Shown piece by piece: positions 8,783 through 17,600 of a DNA stretch of 64,000 nt. Each line of letters begins with the position of its first letter. Position 1 is the stretch's first letter. Origin of the DNA: Streptomyces sp. WMMC500 (GTDB lineage: Bacteria > Actinomycetota > Actinomycetes > Streptomycetales > Streptomycetaceae); the NCBI RefSeq assembly GCF_027497195.1, contig NZ_CP114905.1, positions 2,342,001 to 2,406,000 of the forward strand. The letters are read 5' to 3'. A program made the translations under genes and the position numbers. The notes beneath the pieces were generated by a model, which was not told the DNA's origin, did not search any database, and saw only the letters and a list, made by a program, of their open reading frames with translations.

Positions 8783-9871
8783 TCAGGCGGGGCGCTCGTC
8801 GGCGGGACCGCCGAGGTCCGTCCACCAGTACGCGTACTCGTACGGGCCGCCCGGCGAGACCTCGAACTCGACGTCCCCCGGCCCGCCGTCCAGCACGAAG
8901 CGGTACACGGCCACCGCGACGTGGTCCTCGGCGAGGGTCAGGGGCAGCCCGTGACCGCTCTCCTGTTCCAGGTCCCCGTCGTCGGAGCCAATGGGGTACG
9001 CGCTGACCTCGCTGTTCGCCAGGGTCGCCATGCCGCCGGTGCCGTTCTCGACCCGGACCCGTACCTCCAGGAAGTCGCCCCGGACGCGCGCCGCGTCGAG
9101 GGTCACCTCGAGGCCGTCCTCGTACGCGATGGTCCTGCCCGCCTCGACGGCGCTGTCCGTCTCGGGCGGGACGGGGGCGAAGAAGTCGATCGCGAGGACG
9201 ACGAGCAGGATGCTCATGCCGATGCCGACGACGGCCGCGACGCCGCCGAGCCAGATCCCCGCCAGGCCGGAGCCCCTGTTGCGCGCCTCGCCGCGCCGCA
9301 CGCGGCGGAGGGTCACGATGCCGAAGCCGAGGGCGAGGCCGCCGAGGATGACGGCGAGAGGGCTGAGCAGGAGCGTGAACGCGAGCACGGCGCCGATGAC
9401 GCCGAGGATCACCGCCGCGATCCCGGAGCCGTTGCGCGGCCCCGCGGGCGGCACCCAGACGTAGGGGCCGGGGAGGTAGGGCTTCGGGCCGTACGGGCCG
9501 GGGTCGGGCCCGGGCACCGGCCGCTGCCAGCCGGGCGCGAGGGGCACGGGCGGACCGCCGTCGGGCGCGGGCACCCGTGCGACGCCGGGGGCCGCCGCGG
9601 GGCCGGCCTGCCCGCCCGCCGCGGGGTCCGCGGTGCCGGAGACCCGGCTGCCAGCCGCCTCAGCGTCCCCGGCCGCGGCCGCGCCGTCACCGGCGGGCGC
9701 GTCTCCGTCCGCCTCCGCGGTGGACCGTGACCCGGCGGGTCCCTCGGCGGGGTGCTCCGGCTCCCGGCCCTCCTCCACGCGGAGCGCGCCCCGCCCCGCC
9801 GCGTCGTCCCGCCGGTCCCTGTCCATGGGCTCAACTGTACGAGCCGCCCGTACGCCGTCGGACCTGCTCAC
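8783..9871 (-). CDS. DUF4190 membrane protein with extracytoplasmic C-terminal domain
   Basis: Up to 362 residues. Residues 1-150 are a disordered Pro/Ala/Glu-rich cytosolic region. A pair of hydrophobic segments joined by a short basic loop (LRRVRRGEARNRGSGLAGIWLGG) matches the DUF4190 arrangement. The C-terminal ~125 residues form a beta-rich domain (GLEVTLDAARVRGDFLEVRVRVENGTG) like the DUF4352/telokin-like fold of secreted actinobacterial proteins, with conserved Trp/Tyr at the end (YAYWWTDLGG). The GTG at 9871 overlaps the preceding stop (GTGA), suggesting translational coupling; ATG 9826 is the alternative start. Function unknown. Confidence 0.68.
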   Translation of the reverse strand: MSRSDGVRAARTVEPMDRDRRDDAAGRGALRVEEGREPEHPAEGPAGSRSTAEADGDAPAGDGAAAAGDAEAAGSRVSGTADPAAGGQAGPAAAPGVARVPAPDGGPPVPLAPGWQRPVPGPDPGPYGPKPYLPGPYVWVPPAGPRNGSGIAAVILGVIGAVLAFTLLLSPLAVILGGLALGFGIVTLRRVRRGEARNRGSGLAGIWLGGVAAVVGIGMSILLVVLAIDFFAPVPPETDSAVEAGRTIAYEDGLEVTLDAARVRGDFLEVRVRVENGTGGMATLANSEVSAYPIGSDDGDLEQESGHGLPLTLAEDHVAVAVYRFVLDGGPGDVEFEVSPGGPYEYAYWWTDLGGPADERPA

Positions 9872-10281
9872 CCGGCGGTGTCACCCGCCCACGGCAGCGT
9901 CCCCGAACGGTCCTCCATGACCTGCACGCTCGGCCCCTGCCGCCGGTCCGCGGGCTTCTCGTCCTCCTCGTCCCCGGAGAAGACCACACCCGTCAGCGCC
10001 AGCACGATGACCGCCGCCGCGACCGCGAACGCCACCGCGCCCGTCGCGATGCCGATGACCGCGTTGCGGCCCGCGCTCACCCCCTCGCGCCGCGCGCGGC
10101 CGCGCGCGACCAGGCCGAGCGCCACCGCCGCCGGGCCGAGCAGCACCGAGAGGATCATGCCGTAGACCGTGGGCAGCAGGGTGACGCCGACGATGCCGCA
10201 CACCATCGCCTTCGTGCCCACACCGGCCGGTCCCCGCCGCGCCCCGGCGGCGGCCGGCGCCGCCGGACTGCTCGCCGCCAT
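9868..10281 (-). CDS. Small DUF4190 membrane protein
   Basis: 137 residues. An Ala-rich head is followed by two hydrophobic segments (KAMVCGIVGVTLLPTVYGMILSVLLGPAAVALGLVA and AVIGIATGAVAFAVAAAVIVLAL) separated by the basic RGRARREGVSAGRN loop, then a short acidic extracytoplasmic tail. The same two-helix unit occurs in the downstream gene, with which it overlaps by 4 bp, so the pair is probably one operon and may act together. Function unknown. Confidence 0.68.
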   Translation of the reverse strand: MAASSPAAPAAAGARRGPAGVGTKAMVCGIVGVTLLPTVYGMILSVLLGPAAVALGLVARGRARREGVSAGRNAVIGIATGAVAFAVAAAVIVLALTGVVFSGDEEDEKPADRRQGPSVQVMEDRSGTLPWAGDTAG

Positions 10282-10364
10282 GTCCGCTCCCTCCGCTGCC
10301 CGTGCGTGCGCACATGCTACGGAGCCGGGGCAGTGCCGTCAGTCCGTTGGCCTACGATATTGCG

Positions 10365-11426
10365 ATGGCCGATCTCGACTCCTTCATCGCCGGTCTGCCG
10401 AAGGCAGAGCTCCACGTCCACCATGTCGGCTCCGCTTCCCCCCGCATCGTCGCCGAACTGGCAGCGCGGCACCCGGACTCCGCGGTGCCCGCCGACCCGG
10501 ACGCGCTCGCCGACTTCTTCACCTTCCGCGACTTCGCCCACTTCATCGAGATCTACCTCTCCGTCGTCGACCTCGTCCGCGACCCCGAAGACGTCCGCCT
10601 GCTCACGTACGAGATCGCCCGCGACATGGCCCGGCAGCAGATCCGCTACGCGGAGCTGACCGTCACGCCGTACAGCTCCACGAGCCGCGGCATCCCCGAC
10701 GGCCCCTTCCTCGACGCCCTCGAAGACGCCCGCCGCAGCGCCGAGGCCGAACTCGGCGTCATGCTGCGCTGGTGCTTCGACATCCCCGGCGAGGCGGGTC
10801 TCGCGGCGGCCGAGGAGACCGCGCGGATCGCCGTCGACGTCGGCTGTGAGGGCCTGGTGGCGTTCGGCCTCGGCGGCCCCGAGATAGGGGTGGCGCGCGG
10901 GCAGTTCAAGCCGTACTTCGACCGGGCCATCGCGGCCGGGCTGCGCAGCGTGCCGCACGCCGGCGAGACGACCGGGCCGCAGACGGTCTGGGACGCGGTC
11001 ACGGACCTGCGCGCCGAGCGCATCGGGCACGGCACGAGCGCGGCCCAGGACCCGCGGCTGCTGGCGCACCTCGCGGAGGCGGGGATCCCGCTGGAGGTCT
11101 GCCCGACCTCCAACGTCGCCACGAAGGCGGTCCGTTCGCTCGACGAGCACCCGCTGCGGCAGATCACGGAAGCGGGCGTGCTGGTCGCGCTGGGCAGCGA
11201 CGACCCGCCGATGTTCGGTACGGACCTCAACACGGAGTACGGGGTCGCCGCCCGCCTTCTCGACCTCGACGAGGCCGGGGTCGCGGCGCTGGCGAAGAAC
11301 TCGGTGACGGCCTCGTTCATGGAGCCGGCCGCGAAGTCGGCGCTGACGGCGGAGATCGACGCGTACCTCGCCGCCTGGCCCGCGGGCGGCGCCCCCAGGG
11401 CCGCGACCCCGCCCCCCGCCTCGTGA
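10365..11426 (+). CDS. Adenosine-deaminase-like amidohydrolase
   Basis: 353 residues from ATG 10365. Metal-dependent deaminase of the adenosine/adenine/aminodeoxyfutalosine group. Visible motifs: AELHVHHVGS (first metal ligands), PHAGETTGP (His-Ala-Gly-Glu, catalytic Glu), ERIGHGTSA (His of the proton relay) and LGSDDPPMFG (metal-binding Asp-Asp). Typical adenosine deaminases have HLHLDG, so HVHHVGS is a marked variant. I recall that streptomycete enzymes of this distant type act on 6-aminodeoxyfutalosine in menaquinone synthesis; this is unconfirmed for this protein. The stop overlaps the GTG of the next gene (GTGA). Confidence 0.82.
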   Translation: MADLDSFIAGLPKAELHVHHVGSASPRIVAELAARHPDSAVPADPDALADFFTFRDFAHFIEIYLSVVDLVRDPEDVRLLTYEIARDMARQQIRYAELTVTPYSSTSRGIPDGPFLDALEDARRSAEAELGVMLRWCFDIPGEAGLAAAEETARIAVDVGCEGLVAFGLGGPEIGVARGQFKPYFDRAIAAGLRSVPHAGETTGPQTVWDAVTDLRAERIGHGTSAAQDPRLLAHLAEAGIPLEVCPTSNVATKAVRSLDEHPLRQITEAGVLVALGSDDPPMFGTDLNTEYGVAARLLDLDEAGVAALAKNSVTASFMEPAAKSALTAEIDAYLAAWPAGGAPRAATPPPAS

Positions 11427-12115
11427 CGCGCACCGCCGCCGTTCTCGCCGTCGCCCACCGCGGCGATCCGTACGTCGTACGCGAGAACACCCTCGGCTCG
11501 CTGCGCTCGGCGGTGGCGGCGGGCGCCGACGCGGTCGAGTTCGACGTCCGGCTAACGAGGGACCGCATGCCGGTGCTGCTGCACGACCGCACGCTGCAGC
11601 GGCTGTGGGGACAGGAAGCGGTTCTGTCGTCGCTGACGTACGCCGAGGTCCAGGAGCGCTCCGAGGGCGGCATCCCGACGCTCCGCGAGGCGCTGAAGGT
11701 CATGGCGGAGAGCCCGGGCGTGCGCTCGTTCATCGACCTTCCGGACCCGGCCGCCGCCGAGCCCACCATCGCGGAGGTGCTGGACAGCGACGCGGCGGAT
11801 CGCACGTACTACTGCGGCGGCACCGCCGCCCTGCTCACCATCCGCGCCGCGCACCCCCCCGCCGAGATAGCCCTCACCTGCTCCTCCCCCGTGCCGTTCC
11901 GCGCGGGCCTGCTGCGGCGGCTGCGCCCGCAGTGGCTCAACTACCGCTTCGGCCTCCTCGACGAGGCCACGGTCCGCGAGGACCACGAGGCGGGCTACCG
12001 GGTGTCGTGCTGGACGGTCGACTGGCCCCGCAACTGGCGCCGCCTGACGGCGCTGGGCGTGGACGCCATCACCAGCAACCGCATCCGGGGCCTGCGCCGC
12101 CACCTGGACTCCTGA
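11423..12115 (+). CDS. Glycerophosphodiester phosphodiesterase family protein
   Basis: 230 residues, GDPD-type TIM barrel. Motifs: AHRGDPYVVRENTLGSLRSA (HR and EN of the active site), GADAVEFDVRLTRD (metal-binding Glu and Asp) and PVLLHD (catalytic His). The end has WTVDWPRNWRRLTALGVDAITSNRI, the usual closing strand. It would hydrolyse glycerophosphodiesters to glycerol 3-phosphate and an alcohol. There is no signal peptide, so it acts in the cytoplasm. It is translationally coupled to the deaminase gene and followed by a strong terminator. Confidence 0.85.
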   Translation: MTRTAAVLAVAHRGDPYVVRENTLGSLRSAVAAGADAVEFDVRLTRDRMPVLLHDRTLQRLWGQEAVLSSLTYAEVQERSEGGIPTLREALKVMAESPGVRSFIDLPDPAAAEPTIAEVLDSDAADRTYYCGGTAALLTIRAAHPPAEIALTCSSPVPFRAGLLRRLRPQWLNYRFGLLDEATVREDHEAGYRVSCWTVDWPRNWRRLTALGVDAITSNRIRGLRRHLDS

Positions 12116-12137
12116 GGGGGCCACCGCAACGGCGGGT

Positions 12138-12177
12138 GCCGCGTGGCGGGGGCTCGACTCCCCCGCCACGCGGCTTT
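12138..12177. terminator. Strong intrinsic terminator between convergent genes
   Basis: A perfect 15-bp stem (12138-12152 with 12160-12174), 7-nt loop, then TTT. It lies between the GDPD gene (+) and the MFS gene (-). The stem would work in both directions; the T-run favours the plus strand. Confidence 0.85.
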
Positions 12178-12221
12178 CTCTCCCGCTCCGTACGCCGGCT
12201 GTCCGGGACGGCGTACGGGCC

Positions 12222-13874
12222 TCAGCGACCGGCGTCCGCCGGCACCGGGGTCTCGTCGCGCCCGGCGGGCGCCGGGTCGGCCGCGGGCTGCGGCTCGGTC
12301 CCGGACTCGGCCCCGGGCCCGGTCTCCGGCTCCGGCTCCGCCGCGCCCGCCGCCGGGACGCGGCGCAGCAGGGTCACCGACAGGACCGCCGCCGCGAGCG
12401 CCAGGCCCGCCGCCAGCGCCGCCGCCACGTTGAGGCCGCTCGCGAACGCCGCCTTCGCCGGCGCCAGCACCGCCTCGCCCAGCGCCGCCGGCAGGTTCTC
12501 GGCCGCGCTCAGCGCGCCCGGCAGGGTCTCGCGGGCGGCGGCGTCCGCGCCGTCCGGTACCCCGGCGGGAACCGCGTCCGCCATCTCGCCGCGGTAGACG
12601 GCGGTGCCGACGCTGCCCAGCAGGGCGATGCCGAGGGCCACGCCGAGGTCGCTCGCCGTGCTGTTGACCGCGGACGCGGCGCCCGCCTTCTCCGGCGGGG
12701 CGGAGCCGATGACGAGGTTGGTGGCCAGGGCCATCACCGGCGCGATGCCCGGGTAGAGCAGGTAGAACCCGGTGATCAGCATCGGCAGGCCGCCCACGCT
12801 GTCGACCTGGGTGAGGACCACGTAGCCCGCCGCCGACAGCACGCTGCCCGCCGCCACGACGTACCCCGGGCGGACCCGGCGGGCGATCACCGGCGACAGC
12901 ATCGAGACGATCACCAGCATCACCGCCGCCGGCAGGATCCACAGCCCCGCCTCCAGCGGTGTCAGCCCCTCGACGAGCTGCAGGTACTGCGTGAAGAGCA
13001 GGTACACGCCGCCGAGGGCGACCGCGCTGAGGAGGAAGACGGCCAGCGCGCCGCTGAAGGTGCGGTCGCCGAAGAGCCGCATGTCGAGCAGGGGGTTGTC
13101 CAGCCGCAGTTGCCGCCGTACGAAGACGGTCGAGAGCAGGACGCCGAGCACGAGGGCGACGATCGCCTCGGCGTTCACGCCGTGCGCGGCCATCTCCTTC
13201 ACCCCGTACACGACGGGCAGGACCGTGACCATCGACAGCGCCACGCTCGGCAGGTCGAGCCGCCCCGGCTGCGGCGCCCGGTACTCGGGCACCAGGAACG
13301 GCGCCGCGAGCAGCACCAGCGCCATCACCGGCGCGCCCGCGAGCAGGGCGGCGCCCCACCAGAAGTTCTCCAGCAGCAGCCCGCCGACGAGTGGGCCGAC
13401 GGCCACGCCGACGGACACGGACGCCGCCCACAGGCCGATGGCGGTGGCGCGCTGCTTGGCGTCCTGGAACATGTTGCTGATGAGCGACAGCGTCGACGGC
13501 ATCACCGCCGCCGCGCCCAGGCCCATCACCGCGCGCGCCCCGATCAGCGCCTCCGCGTTCGGCGCGAACGCGGCCGCCGCCGACGCCGCGCCGAACGCCA
13601 CGGCGCCGAAGAGCAGGATGCGGCGGCGGCCGATGCGGTCGCCGAGGGTGCCCATGGCGACGAGCAGGCCGGCCATCATGAAGCCGTAGATGTCGTTGAT
13701 CCACAGCAGTTGGCCGCTGCTGGGTTCGAGGTCGGCGGCGATGTCGGGGGTGGCGAGGAACAGCACGGTCATCGTGACGAACAGCAGGATCGTCGGCGCG
13801 AGCAGCACCGCGAGGCCGAGCCACTGCCTGGGGCCGGCGCGCAGCGCGGGGGCCTCCGGGGCGATTGCGGACAT
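12222..13874 (-). CDS. MFS exporter, DHA2 type (14 membrane helices)
   Basis: 550 residues. Drug:H+ antiporter-2 layout with about 14 hydrophobic segments. The A motif is seen as LLVAMGTLGDRIGRRRILL and a C-like motif at ALGIALLGSVGTAVY. The N-terminal helix carries LLFVTMTVLFLATPDIAADL, with the conserved Asp after helix 1. The C-terminal ~45 residues are Pro/Glu/Ala-rich and cytosolic. It probably exports a hydrophobic compound, possibly an antibiotic or a toxic metabolite. The next gene, 36 bp upstream on the same strand, is the small flavoprotein-like gene, and the divergent SARP regulator probably controls both. Confidence 0.88.
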   Translation of the reverse strand: MSAIAPEAPALRAGPRQWLGLAVLLAPTILLFVTMTVLFLATPDIAADLEPSSGQLLWINDIYGFMMAGLLVAMGTLGDRIGRRRILLFGAVAFGAASAAAAFAPNAEALIGARAVMGLGAAAVMPSTLSLISNMFQDAKQRATAIGLWAASVSVGVAVGPLVGGLLLENFWWGAALLAGAPVMALVLLAAPFLVPEYRAPQPGRLDLPSVALSMVTVLPVVYGVKEMAAHGVNAEAIVALVLGVLLSTVFVRRQLRLDNPLLDMRLFGDRTFSGALAVFLLSAVALGGVYLLFTQYLQLVEGLTPLEAGLWILPAAVMLVIVSMLSPVIARRVRPGYVVAAGSVLSAAGYVVLTQVDSVGGLPMLITGFYLLYPGIAPVMALATNLVIGSAPPEKAGAASAVNSTASDLGVALGIALLGSVGTAVYRGEMADAVPAGVPDGADAAARETLPGALSAAENLPAALGEAVLAPAKAAFASGLNVAAALAAGLALAAAVLSVTLLRRVPAAGAAEPEPETGPGAESGTEPQPAADPAPAGRDETPVPADAGR

Positions 13875-13910
13875 GGTTCTTCTCGTTTCGGGGTTCGGGG
13901 ACGGTCGGGA

Positions 13911-14504
13911 TCAGAAGGGGTACGGGGTGTGGGCGCGGACCGTGCGCAGGGCGCGGGCCCACCAGATGAGTTCGTCGAGCGCGTGGTCGGGGCAGTCGGT
14001 CTCGTGGACGGTCAGCGCGTGCGCCTCGGCGAGGTCGGCGCGCAGGGTGCGCAGGGCGCCTGCGCTCTGCTCTCCCGCGCGTACGTGCAGCGCCACCGGC
14101 CGCGCCTTGAACGCCTCGGCGCACCACACCAGCGCGCGCTGCAGCGGCCCGGCGGGGTGCGGCTGTCCGGCGGGGTGCGGCTGTCCGGCGGGGTGCGGCT
14201 GTCCGGCGGGGTGCGGCTGTCCGGCGGGGTGCAGGTGCGCGGCGGCCGGGGCGACGACGACGAACCCGTCGGCGGCGTCCAGCCACGGCCGCAGCTCCCG
14301 GACGGCGGGCGGCTCCGGCGCCTCGCCGGGCAGCACGCCGGGGCACGGCTCCGGCAGGCACGCCGCCGCGAGGTCGATGAGGTCGACCTCCAGCCGGGCC
14401 CGCCGCCCCGCGAGCCCGGCGAGCCGCCGGGCCTCGGCGCCGGCCGCCCGGCCGGGCACGAGACCGCCGAGGACCGTCAGGCGCAGCGTGACGTCCGTAC
14501 TCAT
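13911..14504 (-). CDS. Small protein resembling NADPH-dependent FMN reductases
   Basis: About 197 residues from ATG 14504, which has GGGAGGAGG upstream. The N-terminus (TLRLTVLGGLVPGRAAGAEARRLAGL) and the segment GPLQRALVWCAEAFKARPVALHV look like the flavodoxin-like FMN reductase family (compare the PAPLKNALDW...GKPVALV pattern), but the flavin-binding loop is replaced by a repeated Gly-Gln-Pro-His-Pro-Ala tract at about residues 91-118. It may be a degenerate or remodelled flavoprotein. It probably forms an operon with the MFS gene. Assignment is tentative. Confidence 0.5.
   Translation of the reverse strand: MSTDVTLRLTVLGGLVPGRAAGAEARRLAGLAGRRARLEVDLIDLAAACLPEPCPGVLPGEAPEPPAVRELRPWLDAADGFVVVAPAAAHLHPAGQPHPAGQPHPAGQPHPAGQPHPAGPLQRALVWCAEAFKARPVALHVRAGEQSAGALRTLRADLAEAHALTVHETDCPDHALDELIWWARALRTVRAHTPYPF
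14149..14232. repeat. 18-bp tandem repeat inside a coding sequence
   Basis: CCGGCGGGGTGCGGCTGT occurs four times back to back (14149-14166, 14167-14184, 14185-14202, 14203-14220), with a partial fifth copy to about 14232. The unit is a multiple of three, so copy changes keep the frame. It encodes the hexapeptide repeat in the flavoprotein-like gene. Confidence 0.95.
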
Positions 14505-14653
14505 CCGGGGCCTCCTCCCGCTCGCGGTGACGACGGGAACCACGCTCCGGCAGAGCTCTCCAGGTCTCCTTCGGATCCGCTTCAGGTCCGCTGCGGGTAC
14601 GGGCCGGACGAGCGCCGCCGGGCGGTGTCGGCGGGCTGGGTTACCGTGAACGC

Positions 14654-17600
14654 ATGCGCTTCGGGGTGCTCGGTCCGCTGGCGGTGTGGACGGCCGGCGG
14701 CCAGGCGGTCCGCGTGCCGGAGGTGAAGGTCCGCAGCCTCCTGGCCGACCTGCTGATCCACGCCGGCCGTGCCGTGCCCGCCGACCGGCTCGTGGACGAC
14801 CTGTGGGGTGACGCCCCGCCCGCCAACCCGGCCGGGGCCCTGCAGACCCGCGTCTCCCAACTGCGCCGCGCGCTGGAGGACGCCGAGCCCGGCGCCCGCG
14901 CGCTCGTCGTCTCCCGCCCGCCCGGCTACCTGCTGGACGTCGACCCCGAGGCCACCGACACCGGCCGGTTCACGGCCCTGACCGCCGCCGCCCGCCGCGC
15001 CGACGGCCCGCGGGCGCGCGCGGCGCTGCTCGCCGACGCGCTCGCGCTGTGGCGGGGCGAGGTGCTGGCGGACTTCGCGGACGAGGAGTTCGCGCGGGCG
15101 GAGATCGCCAGGCTCGACGAGCTGCGGCTGACGGCGCTCGAAGAGCAGGCGGAGGCCCGGCTCGACCTCGGCGAGCACGCGCTGCTGGCCGACGAGCTGG
15201 GTGACCTCGTCGGCCGCCACCCGCTGCGCGAGCGGCTGCGCGCCGCCCAGTTGCGCGCGCTGTACCGCGCGGGGCGGCAGAGCGAGGCGCTGGCGAGCTA
15301 CGGCACGCTGCGCGTGCAGCTCGCGGAGGAGCTGGGCCTGGATCCCGGCCCCGAGTTGGTCGCGCTGCACCAGTCGATCCTGGAGCAGGACCCGGCGCTC
15401 GGCGCGCCGGAGCGGGAGCAGACGGCGGTCCGGGGCAACCTGCCGGCGCCGCACGGCGAGCTCATCGGCCGCGACGAGTCGGTGACGGCGGTGCGGGCGC
15501 TGCTGGCGACGGCCCGGCTGGTGACGCTGACCGGCCCGGGCGGGGTGGGCAAGACCCGGCTGGCGCTGGAGACGGCCCGGGGGCTGCCGGGGTCGTTCCC
15601 GGACGGGGTGTGGCTGGTGGAGCTGTCGGCGCTGGCGCCGCCGCGGCCCACGGCGGCGGCTCCCCCCGGGGACACGGCCGCCGCCCCGGACGCCGACGAG
15701 GCGGCGGAGGTCGTGGCCGCGGCGCTGGGCGTACGGGACGAGACCGCCGGCGGCGGCGTGCTGACCGGCGCCGGGGGCGCGGCCCCGGCGGAGCGGCTGG
15801 CCGACGCGCTGCGGACGAAGCGGACGCTGCTGGTGCTCGACAACTGCGAGCACGTCGTGGACGCCGTCGCGGCGCTCTGCGCCCGGCTCCTGGCCGCGGC
15901 GCCCGGCGTGCACGTCCTGGCCACGGGGCAGGAGCCGCTGGGCGTCGGCGGCGAACACCTGTGGCCGGTGGCCCCGTTGGACCTCCCGCCGCCGGAGGTG
16001 GCGACACGTCCGACGGCGCCGCCGACCGCACCCCGGACCGCGGCCCCCACGCCGGACCCGACCACCACCGCCGCCGCACACGGCACCGCGGACCGGGCCG
16101 CCTCCCCGGCGGGCGCGGACGGCGCCGCTCACCCGGCCGCCGACCCCGGCCTCGCCGCCCTCCGCGCCTCCGGCGCCGTACGCCTCTTCGCCGAGCGGGC
16201 GGCGGCCGTCGCCCCCGGCTTCGCCGTCGACGCGGCCAACGCCGCCGCCGTCGCGACCGTCTGCCGCCGGCTCGACGGCATCCCCCTCGCCCTGGAGCTG
16301 GCCGCCACCCGCGTACGGGCCCTCGGGGTGCACGAGCTGGCCGCCCGCCTCGACGACCGCTTCCGGCTGCTGTCCGCGGGCCCGCGCGACGCGCCCGCCC
16401 GGCAGCGCACCCTGCGCGCGATGCTCGACTGGAGCTGGGAGCTGCTGACCGGCCCCGAGCAGGCCGTGCTCCGTCGTCTCTCCCTGCACGCGGACGGCTG
16501 CACGGTGCATGCCGCCGAGGCGGTCTGCGCGGGCGACGGCATCGCCGAGGACGACGTGCTCGACCTCCTCGCCCGCCTCGTCGACCGCTCCCTGGTCATG
16601 ACCGCCCCGGGCGACGGCGTGACCCCCGCGCGCTACCACCTGCTGGAGTCCGTCGCCGCCTACGGCCACGAACGGCTCTGCGAGGCCGGCGAGTTCACCT
16701 CCGTACGGCGCCGCCACACCGCGTACTACGCGGCCCTCGCCGCCGAGGCCGAGCCCCAGTTGCGCGGCCCGGCCCAGCGCCAGTGGCTGCTGCGCCTGGA
16801 CGCCGAGTCCGCCAACATGCGCGCGGCGCTGGAGGACGCGGTGGCCACCGGCGCCGCGGCCACGGCGCTGGGCCTGGCCGGCGACCTGGCGTGGTACTGG
16901 GTGCTGCGCGGCCGGCTCGGCGAGGGCCGCCGCTTCCTCACCACGGCCCTGGCGACTCCCCCGGCACCCCCGGAACCGCGGACCCCCGGGACGGACCCCG
17001 CGCCGGAACCGGCCGCGGCGCCCGCCGAACCCGCCGCGGCCCGCCCCGACACCAGCGCCGACGCCCTCACCGCGGCGCGCACCGCCGCCCTCACCTGGCG
17101 CGCCGCCATGACCCTCCGCCTCGGCGAGACCCTCGCCCCCGACGCCCTGCCCGCCGTCCGCCCGCCGCCGCCCACCACCCTCCCCGAACTGGCCGCCGGC
17201 GCCCGCGCGGACGCCTTCCTCGGCCTCACCCGCCTCGGCCTCGGCCCGCTGCCCGGCGGCGACGACCCGCTGACCCGCGCCGAGGAGGTGTTCCGCGCGC
17301 TCGGCGACCAGTGGGGCACCGCCGCGGTGTCGAGCACGCTCGCCCGGCAGGCGGTGCTCCGCGGCGACCTGCCCGCCCTCGCGGAGTACGGCGAGCGCAG
17401 CATGGCGCTCTTCGCCGGGCTCGGCGACCGCTGGGGGCAGTTGCACGCGACGTACGCGCTCGGCACGCACGCGGAGATCACCGGCGACTACGCGCAGGCC
17501 GCCCGGCTGCACCGCGAGGGCCTGCGGATGGCCGAGGACCTGGGGCTCTGGTCGGAGGTGTCGGACAAGCTGTCCATGCTCGGCCGCGTCGCGCTGCTCA

